Shown here: in pieces, positions 9,938-19,221 of the stretch
Position numbering within the stretch: position 1 is the first letter of the stretch
How the letters are laid out: every line of letters starts with the position of its first letter
Source: Haliclystus octoradiatus
Lineage: Eukaryota > Cnidaria > Staurozoa > Stauromedusae > Haliclystidae
Assembly: GCA_916610825.1 (NCBI GenBank)
Contig: OU744450.1
Coordinates: 8,018,030-8,082,029 of the forward strand
DNA length: 64,000 nucleotides
Direction of reading: 5' to 3'
Program-made: the position numbers and the translations under genes
The notes under the pieces: model-generated
The model's input: the letters and a program-made list of their open reading frames with translations, nothing else
What the model was told of the DNA's origin: nothing
Database searches by the model: none

Positions 9938-10025
9938 ACACCTTAACTCAGCTTGTTGTGTTTTCTGAGTGGTGTTTGAATTTCTCATTTGTCTTTTCAA
10001 CTTTAATTCTTCAATAAACTTACAA
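9938..10025 (+). repeat. Right arm of the 88-bp inverted repeat (retrotransposon leader)
   Basis: Lies between the 5' LTR and the gag start at 10039. No primer-binding site starting with TGG is seen directly after the LTR, where a tRNA-primed element would carry it. The arm mirrors 9557-9644. Confidence 0.8.
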
Positions 10026-10038
10026 GCTAACGGGCCAA

Positions 10039-10791
10039 ATGGCAAATACAAAATTGAAGATCACTGATGTTGTTGGAACTTACAATGGAGAAGGGGACGC
10101 AGCAGAATGGTGGTCCCGTTTTGAGATAATCGCAGAATTACAAAATTATGGTCAAGCGGATGTTCTTTCATTGGTACCACTGTTATTGAGAGGTCCACCT
10201 TTTTTGGTTTATCAAAAATTATCGGTGGAAGATAAAAGAGATATCACGATAGTCAAGAAGAAGTTACTATCAGCATTTTCATTGTCTCGGTTCGCAGCAT
10301 ACGAACAATTGCGATCGAGAACTTATAAGAACGGAGAGAATGTAGATGCATACTTTAGCGACATTCAGAGATTATGTGAATTGTCCGGTATGGGAGGTGC
10401 AGGAGTTGCGTTTGTAATTGGGCTACCAGAGAAAATCGGTATGCAACTACGAATACTTGGAGATGCATCTGATGCTGATTTAGTATCAAAAGCCCGTGTT
10501 TTGGTAGAGGCGGATAATGCAAAGGAATTTAAAATGAATGAGCCTATTGTCTTAGCTGGAGTGAAAGCCGTTAATTACACGAATACTAGCACTACTAAGA
10601 AATATTGTTATAAATGCAAATCTAATGGACACCTGACTAAAGACTGTCAAACTGAGAGAAAACCAGGAGAACCAGTTACATGTTATCGCTGTGGACAAGA
10701 AGGGCATATATCCTTTGGCTGTAGAAACCGTTCGGGAAACGGCCTGGGGATCGTAGCGTCTGCGGAGCCAACTTCGATCCCCAAAAATTAA
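10039..10791 (+). CDS. gag: Retrotransposon Gag protein with two CCHC zinc knuckles
   Basis: 250 residues. The N-terminal two thirds resemble the retrotransposon Gag fold (WWSRFEIIAEL near residue 28, then LPLLLRGPPFLVYQKL-like helices and a YEQLRSRTYKNGENVDAYF segment). The C-terminus carries two zinc knuckles of the C-x2-C-x4-H-x4-C type: CYKCKSNGHLTKDC (about 195-208) and CYRCGQEGHISFGC (about 221-234). These would bind element RNA in the particle. It ends 14 bp before pol, which is in another frame, so pol could be made by reinitiation, frameshift or a separate start. The ATG at 10039 is the first in frame after the leader. Confidence 0.88.
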   Translation: MANTKLKITDVVGTYNGEGDAAEWWSRFEIIAELQNYGQADVLSLVPLLLRGPPFLVYQKLSVEDKRDITIVKKKLLSAFSLSRFAAYEQLRSRTYKNGENVDAYFSDIQRLCELSGMGGAGVAFVIGLPEKIGMQLRILGDASDADLVSKARVLVEADNAKEFKMNEPIVLAGVKAVNYTNTSTTKKYCYKCKSNGHLTKDCQTERKPGEPVTCYRCGQEGHISFGCRNRSGNGLGIVASAEPTSIPKN

Positions 10792-10805
10792 AAGGCTTAC
10801 TAACT

Positions 10806-13679
10806 ATGGAAATTATCGTTAATGGAAAATCTTATTGTGCTTTAGTAGACACTGGTTGTTCTTTCTCTATTGCGTGTAAAGATTTTACTGAAAATTTACA
10901 AGTAGTTCCTGATCAATGTCTTATTACAATGATGGATAATACAAAGGTTTCATCTATGGGTATTTTATCATTCAATATTACAATAGGATGTATATCAAAA
11001 GCTGTATTATGTCATGTGGTTAGGAAATTAATTGATGGTATTGATTTTATTTTGGGTATTGATGCAATAAAAGCATTTGATGGTCTTTATGTTAAATCAG
11101 ACGGCTCTTTTGAATTTGGCTGTCAACGGCAACCATATTTATCGGCTGTTGTTGCTGCACCTAATATTATCAATAGTAGTAAACCTTTAACGCATGATGA
11201 TCATGTTATATTAGATGATACAAATTTTAGTGCTAAATTTAATGGTAGTTGCTGGACGGTCGCCTGGAAATGGACGGACGGCCATCCTCCTGATTATATG
11301 AAAAATACTGTTAGTCAATATGGTATGGATAAAGCAACAAAAGAATCCTTTGATAATACTCTGGATAGTTGGATAGAGAAAGAATATCTAATTTATTATG
11401 ATGAAACCAAATTTGGACCACCGAAAGCATTAATACCTTTATTCGCTGTTACGCAGGAAAGTAAAAATAAAGTTCGTCCTATTTTTGATTTTCGACAACT
11501 TAACCAATCTGTAGATTTATATACTGGTGCAAGCGATATTTGTCTTGACAAGCTACGTCAATGGAGACAAAAAAGTAACAAATGCGCTGTTGTAGATTTA
11601 AAAGATGCGTACCTCCAATTAAGAGTTGATGAAAAGTTATGGCCATATCAGACGGTCATTCATCGAGGTAAACGCTGGTGTTTGACACGCCTAGGATTTG
11701 GGCTCAATGTAGCACCTATGATAATGTCAACTGTATTACGAAAGGTGTTAAACATGGATGACAATGTTAAAAGAGGTTGCGATGGCTACATAGATGATAT
11801 ATACATTGACGAAGAAATCGTGTCTGCTGATTATGTACGTCAACATTTATTAAAATATGGCCTTACTGCAAAACCTACAGAGCGTATTGATAATGAATCC
11901 CCTGTTCGCGTTTTGGGGTTGAATGTTCATTCTGTTGGTAATCAATTGCGTTGGGAAAGGTCAAATGAGTCCCATTTACGCGATATAGACGTTACTACTT
12001 TAACAAAGCGTGAACTGTATTCACTTTGTGGTCGTGTAATTGGAATTTATCCAGTTTGTGGGAGATTAAGAGTAATGGCTAGTTATCTAAAAAGGGAAAG
12101 TACTGGAATAGATTGGGATGACATTGTACCTCAAAATGTACGGAAGCATTGTCAAGAAATGTTACAGCATGTACTTAACGAGAATCCATCCCGCGGTCAA
12201 TGGAATGTGGGCAAGCAAACCAAAGGTGAAATATGGTGTGATGCCAGTTCATTGGCTTTAGGTATTTGTGTTAAAATTAATAATCATATTGTGGAGGATG
12301 CCTCCTGGCTACGAAAAGATATATCTGCTCATATTAATTTAGCAGAGTTAGATGCTGTTTTGAAAGGATTGAATTTCGCTATAGCTTGGTCTTTATGTGA
12401 TATATCTATTAAAACTGATTCATCTGTTGTTCATGGTTGGCTATCTAACGCTTTGTTAAACAAATCTCGTCTAAAAACAGCTGCTTCTAGTGAACTATTA
12501 ATTCGCAGAAGAATAGATTTATTTGCTAATATTGTAAAGGAATACGATTTGAAAATTAGTATTGACCTTGTTCGTTCTGATCAGAATATTTCAGACAAAT
12601 TGACAAGAGTTCCTTCTTCGTGGTTAGCAAATGTTAATATATCTGCTGTTGGTACTTTAGCACCACTTATTACTTTAAAATATTTGCATGAGATTTGTCA
12701 CGGGGGAAGTAAACAATTACGTTATTTAGCCCAATCTGCAAATTTAAATGTAACTGATATTGATATTACTGCTATTATTGATTCCTGTGACAAATGTAAA
12801 TCAATTGATCCAATTCCTGTTACTTGGGAAAAAGGAAATTTATCTGTTGATGATGATTGGTATCGTTTAGCTATTGATGTGACAAAATTTAAAGACGAAA
12901 AATATTTTACAATTGTCGACGCTGGACCTTCAAGGTATACTATTTGGCGTCGGATTGCAAATGAAGGTACGGCTCAAATTCGTGGTCAATTATTATCTAT
13001 ATTTACTGAAAGAGGACCACCAGCTGAAATAATTTGGGATAACTATAGCACTTTTAAGTCTAATGATATTTGTACATTATGCGAAGATTGGAATATTAAA
13101 TTATCACCACGTGCTGCATATAGGCCGCAAGGCAATGGTATAGTAGAGCGTAACCATCGGACAATTAAAACTATTGCGTCTAGATCAGATTGTAGTATTT
13201 CAGAAGCTGTTTATTGGTATAATAATACAACAACACATCGTATGTCTAAGCCGCCTTCTCATTATTTGTATAATTATGCTCCACGATTGAAATTTGTGAA
13301 GCCATGCATACCAGTAAAACAATTTATTCCTGATTATTTAGCTGGTGATTATGTTTGGGTTAAACCTGATTCAACACTTAGATGTTATAAACGTTGGTTG
13401 CCTGGTATTGTTATTGAACAATTATCTGCACAAAAGGTTAGTGTAAAAGTTAACAATGTTAGTTCAATTCGGCATGTTGCTCATATACGAAAACGTCATT
13501 CTACTGTTGAAGATCAATCTGTTGAAACCGCTTCCATTTCTAATCCTGATGGTGACTCAAGTTTATCCGAGGAATCGTCCACGTCGGATGATGATGTTGA
13601 TGAAAATATTCCAGTTGGTCGGCCGATTCGAGAGCGTAGACAACCTCAATGGTTAAACAACTTTGTTTTAGATTTGTAA
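10806..13679 (+). CDS. pol: Retrotransposon Pol polyprotein: protease, reverse transcriptase, RNase H, integrase
   Basis: 957 residues without interruption. In order: an aspartic protease (ALVDTGCSFS, about 14-23); reverse transcriptase with RPIFDFRQLNQ, VVDLKDAYLQL and the catalytic YIDD box (about 329-332); RNase H (WCDASSLALGI near 477, then AELDA and KTDSSVVHGWL); and an integrase with the D-D-E residues in AIDVTKF, IWDNYSTFKS and GNGIVERNHR (about 695-785). The tail (GDYVWVKPD, then an SH3-like segment) resembles the integrase C-terminus. PR-RT-RH-IN order is that of Ty3/gypsy and BEL/Pao; the short gag and single CCHC pair do not decide between clades. No inactivating change was seen in the catalytic motifs. 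BEL/Pao is the main alternative. Confidence 0.88.
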   Translation: MEIIVNGKSYCALVDTGCSFSIACKDFTENLQVVPDQCLITMMDNTKVSSMGILSFNITIGCISKAVLCHVVRKLIDGIDFILGIDAIKAFDGLYVKSDGSFEFGCQRQPYLSAVVAAPNIINSSKPLTHDDHVILDDTNFSAKFNGSCWTVAWKWTDGHPPDYMKNTVSQYGMDKATKESFDNTLDSWIEKEYLIYYDETKFGPPKALIPLFAVTQESKNKVRPIFDFRQLNQSVDLYTGASDICLDKLRQWRQKSNKCAVVDLKDAYLQLRVDEKLWPYQTVIHRGKRWCLTRLGFGLNVAPMIMSTVLRKVLNMDDNVKRGCDGYIDDIYIDEEIVSADYVRQHLLKYGLTAKPTERIDNESPVRVLGLNVHSVGNQLRWERSNESHLRDIDVTTLTKRELYSLCGRVIGIYPVCGRLRVMASYLKRESTGIDWDDIVPQNVRKHCQEMLQHVLNENPSRGQWNVGKQTKGEIWCDASSLALGICVKINNHIVEDASWLRKDISAHINLAELDAVLKGLNFAIAWSLCDISIKTDSSVVHGWLSNALLNKSRLKTAASSELLIRRRIDLFANIVKEYDLKISIDLVRSDQNISDKLTRVPSSWLANVNISAVGTLAPLITLKYLHEICHGGSKQLRYLAQSANLNVTDIDITAIIDSCDKCKSIDPIPVTWEKGNLSVDDDWYRLAIDVTKFKDEKYFTIVDAGPSRYTIWRRIANEGTAQIRGQLLSIFTERGPPAEIIWDNYSTFKSNDICTLCEDWNIKLSPRAAYRPQGNGIVERNHRTIKTIASRSDCSISEAVYWYNNTTTHRMSKPPSHYLYNYAPRLKFVKPCIPVKQFIPDYLAGDYVWVKPDSTLRCYKRWLPGIVIEQLSAQKVSVKVNNVSSIRHVAHIRKRHSTVEDQSVETASISNPDGDSSLSEESSTSDDDVDENIPVGRPIRERRQPQWLNNFVLDL

Positions 13680-13691
13680 ATCTCGGGGGAA

Positions 13692-13985
13692 TGTATGTAA
13701 AATATGTTCATGTTTGATATTTTATTGTATGATCGAACCATTGTAAGTTATAATTGTCTTCTTGTATAGTTCAATCAATTATTTTTATTATCAATTAGTT
13801 AACCTCATTAATTAGTATAATCTTATTAACCATAATTTCATTAAGCATAATTTCATTAAGCATAATTTCATTACGTATTGTATTCATGAAATAATAATAA
13901 CCAAGTGTTCTCAATTATACATATAAAAGTAGATTTAACATTTATTTAATCAGATTCCTGAAAGTTTTATAAGAGACAGGATTGT
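13692..13985 (+). repeat. 3' LTR
   Basis: Same 294 bp as the 5' LTR, preceded by the polypurine tract. It stops at GGATTGT and is followed at once by the open LINE ORF1. It lacks the ACA that follows the 5' copy, so it may be short by three bases. Confidence 0.88.
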
Positions 13986-15658
13986 TTGAATGAATCAGAA
14001 TCTGAAAAGATTCAGTGGAATCAGAGTATTGTAAAAACTTTGATTGATAATATCCGTGAAAAGGAGATGTTATGGAACCCCTATAATGTATCATACACTA
14101 ATAGGCAAGCACAGGACACAGCTTGGAGAGATATTGCAGAAAGTATTGGTTTGATAGACAGGAGTGTACAGATAAAATTGAAATGGAGAGACTTGAAAGA
14201 TACTCTAAGAAAGAAGTTGAAAGTTGCAGCATCGGAGGCAATAAAAGCTGGCAAAGCTACTCACAATTTAGAATACAAGTGGGTCTGGATGGAAAGCATG
14301 GATTTTATGAAAAACGTTTTGGTCTCTGAAATGAGACTGACTGCTATCACTGTCGTAGAGGAGTCAGGAGAAGTTCAAAATAAAGTAGATAAATCCAACA
14401 GGTCTGAAAATACAGATAAAGTATCACAGCTAGAAGAATCACAACAAGAATCTTTAGAAACGTCAAATAATGAGATTGAATACACCACCCCACTCACAAT
14501 AGATACTAATACAGAGTTAACAACTGATAATAATACAATAGGAAACAAAGAGGTTGAAGAGAAATTGAAAGCCTTGAGGTATGAAAGCACGGTGAAAGAA
14601 AATAAATTACAAGAAGAAAGGATACAAAGACTACTAGACGAGAAAACTAAAATGGCAACAAAAGTACGGCATCTTGAAAACCAGGTACGAGAAATGAAAA
14701 CTAATGCTGATGAACACATAGAATTGTTGTTCAGACTAGTGAGAAAGGTGAATGAGACTACCCAAGGTAATGAGAAAAAAACAATAGAACTAGATCTAGA
14801 ACCAGCTGCACTTGAAGAACAAATGCAGGGGACAGTTACACAGATAGAAAAATTGCATGAAAGCAAGCAAAAATTTAAGAGAATGAACGATAAAATGAAA
14901 ATTGAGCTAAAGCAGTATCAAGATTTGGTAGAAAAAAATGTAATGGAAAAATCAGCACTTGGTGCAGAAAATAATGAAATCAAAGAGAAAATGAAGGAAA
15001 TCATTGAAATAAATAAACAATTGGAAATAGAGCTCGTAAAACCAGACAGCAGGCAGAACAATGAAGAAAGAGAAGGGTATATCTCAAGAAATGTAGAAGA
15101 AACTCCAAAAAGAAGCAAGACTTATGAAAGAATCTGTTTAAATTATGCAAAGAATAAAATCTGTAGATTCAATGAAAATTGCAGATATAAGCACGAAGTG
15201 ATCTGCAGATATTTTCTAAAAAATAAATGTAGCAACCAATCATGTAAATATGCACACAATGAAAGTGTAGATGGCATGAAAACGGAAGCTGTCGTTTTGG
15301 AGATAGGTGCAAGTTCATACATCGTGAAAGTAAAAGCGATGGTCAAAATGGGATAGCTGACAAACTCGAAGCCACAAATCAGCCTAGAAGAAACAAAAAT
15401 ATCCAAAATGAAGAGAACGAACACCTGCGCTCGTTAGATAGGCGACAAAAAGAATGGGAAGAAATACAAGAAAGAAAAAATAAAGCATTACACGAGACAA
15501 TCATCAACGCAGTACAAAAGCAAATACACGAGGAAATACAAGGTATCAAGAAAGACTTCAGACAAAACCCAGGGGTACACTCTACCAATACGTGGCAACC
15601 ACAGATTCAACAGCCAATGTATCCAATGTATAGAACAATGCCTTTGCAAAAACAATGA
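13986..15658 (+). CDS. LINE ORF1: MADF domain, coiled coils, CCCH zinc fingers (one frameshift)
   Basis: The first frame (to TAG at 15354-15356) opens with a MADF/Myb-like DNA-binding domain at residues about 10-105 (LIDNIREKEMLWNPYN, RQAQDTAWRDIAESIGL, KLKWRDLKDTLRKKLK). A long charged coiled coil follows (about 185-355), then two CCCH fingers, C-x8-C-x5-C-x3-H and C-x7-C-x4-C-x3-H (about 380-420). Just after the second finger the frame should change: from 15266 another frame encodes a third finger (CRWHENGSC, then CKFIH) and a second charged helix (RRQKEWEEIQERK), ending at 15658. One indel between about 15255 and 15266 explains this. No ATG starts the first frame; the 5' end is missing. 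In such elements ORF1 proteins bind the element RNA; here MADF could also contact DNA. Confidence 0.8.
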
Positions 15659-15772
15659 CAAGACACAAAAAAAACAATAGAATGCCAAAAAGGACCGACA
15701 ATTGGGCCAAGAGAGGAGAAAAACAATCAAGTACGGAACAGAAGGAAAAAAACAATAGAAAAAAAGTTGAAT

Positions 15773-18700
15773 ATGTTAAAAGTATATTATGTAAATATTA
15801 GAGGAATAAAGTCAAAAATGGAAAATTTATCTGAAATAATACAAAACATTGATGCAGATGTAATTGGTATAGTAGAAACACATACCAGCAAGACAGATAC
15901 AACAGAGATAGAAGGATATCATATATACAGAAATGACAGGAATGACGAAGGGGGAGGAGTTTTGATAGGTGTCAAAAAAAAATATGAAAATGTCACATTG
16001 GAAGTAAACAGAACAGAAAACAGCATGGAAAGTCTGTGGATCACAATGGGCACCAAGACTAAATATAGAGTAGGAATAGCATATCTCCCAAAAGGAGATG
16101 AAGAAAAGAAAACAACACTCAAGGCTTCATATGCTACCTTAAAAGAAGAAATTACCAAAGGTCAAGATGAAGGGGAAAGAATAATTGTAATGGGAGATTT
16201 TAATTGTAAAGTGGGTGACGCAATTACTGGAAACCACATTGAAGTAACCAAAGGTGGACGGATGTTTAAAAAATTGATGAAAGATTGTGGTATGGCAATT
16301 ATAAATAGTTGGAAGGAATGTCAGGGTGTGTGGACTAGAGTACAAGGGACGAATCATTCAGTTTTGGACTACGTTATTATAGAGCAGGGTTGTGTAAGAG
16401 ATCTGAAATCAGTAATAATAGACGAGGAAAAGTTATATACCCCATATAGAGTACTTAAAAAAGAAAAAGATGTAATTATTAGATACAGCGACCACAGAGC
16501 AATAATAATGGAGTTTAAAGGACAGTTGTCAAGCAGCAGAAAAACAGAACATAGCAGGCTTCTAAATAAAAAAGAATTAAAAAAATACAATAGCTTACTA
16601 CAGGAACACGAAGTGTCAAACATATTTGATAGTCAGGAAACAACCCAAGAGCAATATTCAGAATGGACAAAAACAATTATGGAAATCAAAGAAAGATGCA
16701 AAACAACAGTAAAACGAAAACATTGTACCAACAAACAAAGATTATTAATGGCTGCAAAACGGAAAGTTAAATTACAATACAGAAATGCCAGTAACAAGGA
16801 ACAGTTGGAAAAAAGAAAAAGACTTATCACAAACCACATTTATGAAGAACAGCAACAAGCACAAGCAAAACGGATAACACGAACAGTGGAGTCATTACAG
16901 AACAAAGGAAATGGATTGAAGGAGGAAAAGTTTTGGGAGTTTCGCAGGAGGATAAAAGGAAAGCAAGAAGAGCTACCTATAGCCATGATAGATGAAAACG
17001 GTGAAAAACAAGAAGAAAAATCTGAGATATTGCAAATATTCCGAAATTTTTATATAGATTTGTTCAAAGGAGTGCAACCAACGGAGGGCTATGCCCATGA
17101 AAATGAAGAAAAAATAAACAAGAAATTAACGAATGTAGAAACAGAAGGTAATGCCCAAGAACAACTCAAATATTCTATGGGAGGAAGTGGAAAGTATAAT
17201 CAAATACCTAAATCGCAACAAAGCACCAGACAGCGAAGGATGGCGAAATGAGATGGTAATTGAAGGAGGATTGGAGATGGTTAAGTCTCTTGCTAAGCTA
17301 TTCAATAAACTGTCAGCAGATAACTCCACGCCTATTGAATGGGAGAAAATGGAGATAAAATCAATATATAAGAACAAGGGATCAAAAACGGAAATGAAAA
17401 ACAGAAGAGGGATATTCTTAACCAGCATATTGAGCAAGCTGTATGAAAAGTTGATAATGGGGAAAACACAGGACGATGTCCAATTTAGCACTTTTCAGAA
17501 TGGTGGCAGAAAGAGAAGATCAACAAAAGACAATTGGCTGGCTCTATTGATGGTATTAGATAACAACAAAAGACTAAATAAATCCACATATATACTGTTT
17601 GCCGATGCAGAAAAATGCTTTGACAAGTTATGGCTAGAGGACTGTCTTGTGGACCTACACACGGCAGGGATGCGGGCGAGAGAAGTGGCTACAATTCATA
17701 ACTTAAATCGAAATGCAAGAATAACTATTCGAACACCCCATGGAAATACTCCTGAAATACATATAAAAAACATTGTGAAACAAGGCACTGTATATGGTCC
17801 TCAGCTATGCTGTGTCAGTACTGATTTAATAAACAAAGTGGGTAAACCATCAAGTACAATTGTTTCACCCAATTTAGCAATACAAGCACTGATATATGTA
17901 GATGATATTGCAGTTGCAGGGAGCAAAGAGACCATAGAAATAACAGGGAATAACCTTGCACTGATGGAAGAGAAAAAGAAGTTCACATTCAGTATCAATA
18001 AGACCAATTACATAATTATTAAATCAGGGAAAAAAGAACAGGAAGAAGCTTATATAAAATTGAAAAGAGGAAAAGTCAGCAAAACTAAAGAGTATAAATA
18101 CCTTGGAAACTGGATTAATAGCAGTGGGACAGCAGAAAGACAAATTGAGCAGATTGAGAACAACATGCACGGAATTACCAAGGAACTAAAGCGAATAGGG
18201 AGAGAGGAGCACCTTGGGAAATACAGCACTAGCGCTCAGCTGCTTATGTACGAAAAAACAGTAATTCCAACAGTAATTTATAATTTAGAAGTTTGGACTA
18301 CATTAAGGAAAGTTGACTTAGAAAGGCTGGAGAAAATTCAATCCACAGCACTAAAAAGAATTTTAAAATTACCCAACAGTACCCCCTATTGGGGAATTCT
18401 GAAAGAAATTGGTATGTGGCCCATCAGCATGTACATAGCATATCAACGCCTAATACTTTTTCAAAACATAATAACATCAGACGACGAACGATTAGGTAAA
18501 AAGGTCTTATTAGAGCAGATAAAGCAAGATACGGAAACAAGCTGGTACGGTGAAACCAAAAGAATGGCAGAAGAATTGAAAATAGATGAATTGGAAGCAA
18601 CCAGGGCTACGAAGCAAGAGTGGAAAGAAATTATAAAAGAAAAGATACAGGAGGAAGTGAATAGAACAAGTACAGAAAAAGAGAAAAAGATGAAGAAGTT

Positions 18701-19022
18701 AAGATACCAGAAGAAGCAGCAATATCAAAGGCAGGAATATTTGAATGTAATAGGAATAAGTGAGGCGAGTGAGTTGCTGAGGTTGAGACTGGAAATGACT
18801 GACATAGGAAACAATTTGGGAAAGAGAAGAATGTGTTGCTGTGGATTAGAATTGGAGTCTTTAGATCATTTGATTGAATGCATCACTGTGAAAAAAATGA
18901 CTGAAGACGAGAATAATAATGAGCCCATAACGATCAATGACATAGAGCAAGCAGATTTACAAGGCCTTCAAAGAGCAAACACTTGGATAAAAATGTACAT
19001 AGAAATAAGAAACGGAAAATAA
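15773..19022 (+). CDS. LINE ORF2: endonuclease and reverse transcriptase (one frameshift)
   Basis: Starts at ATG 15773 (MLKVYYVNIRG). The exonuclease-endonuclease-phosphatase domain spans about residues 1-245, with ETHTSKTD, MGDFNCKVGD, VLDYVII and the catalytic-type YSDHRAI. A linker rich in Lys and Gln follows. The frame changes near 17150-17180, and the reverse transcriptase continues in a second frame from about 17151: NRNKAPDSEGW, FQNGGRKRRSTKDN, LFADAEKCFDKLW, KQGTVYGPQLC and the catalytic YVDD box. The end has a CxC..H..C cluster (CCCGLELESLDHLIEC), like the zinc-knuckle tails of many LINE proteins. The enzyme would nick target DNA and reverse-transcribe element RNA there. The frameshift breaks this copy. 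Confidence 0.85.
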
Positions 19023-19221
19023 CAGAAAAAATCAAATTACCGTCGGTATAGTAGTAATAGCTCACTATATTGATTAAGTAAACTCACAGTTAGATTTATC
19101 AATGTACACATAAAGTTGATAAAATTAAGATATTATGTAAATTTTAGCCTTGTACTCATTTAAGATGTGCTTGCCATAGTATGGCAAAGAGGGCACGTGA
19201 CAATACAATACAATACAATAC

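Larger units (their letters stand above)
9644..13985 (+). mobile_element. LTR retrotransposon, PR-RT-RH-IN order (Ty3/gypsy-like), structurally complete
   Basis: Two LTRs of 294 bp bound separate gag and pol frames. A polypurine tract (GGGGGAA) directly precedes the 3' LTR, which starts with TG. The LTRs appear identical and both frames are open, so the insertion is recent and may be autonomous. The sequence flanking the two LTRs does not give matching target-site duplications: on the left is the inverted leader copy and on the right the LINE ORF1 begins at once. This points to a nested or rearranged insertion. No envelope-like frame is present. It is a genomic element; activity is inferred only from intactness. 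Confidence 0.88.
13986..19221 (+). mobile_element. APE-type non-LTR retrotransposon (LINE), near full length
   Basis: Two-ORF LINE: ORF1 with DNA/RNA-binding domains, ORF2 with apurinic-type endonuclease and reverse transcriptase. It ends in a 3' UTR of about 200 bp and a (CAATA)n pentamer tail at 19200-19220, which replaces a poly(A) tail. The 5' end is lost or displaced: the first codons abut the LTR with no 5' UTR. Two single-base frame breaks, one in ORF1 and one in ORF2, mean this copy is probably inactive unless they are sequence errors. The truncated copy at 7.9-9.0 kb belongs to the same family. The clade was not determined. Confidence 0.85.

Noticed and set aside
14375..14866. 163-codon minus-strand frame of Ser/Cys/Leu
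   Set aside because: It is the complement of the coiled-coil part of LINE ORF1.
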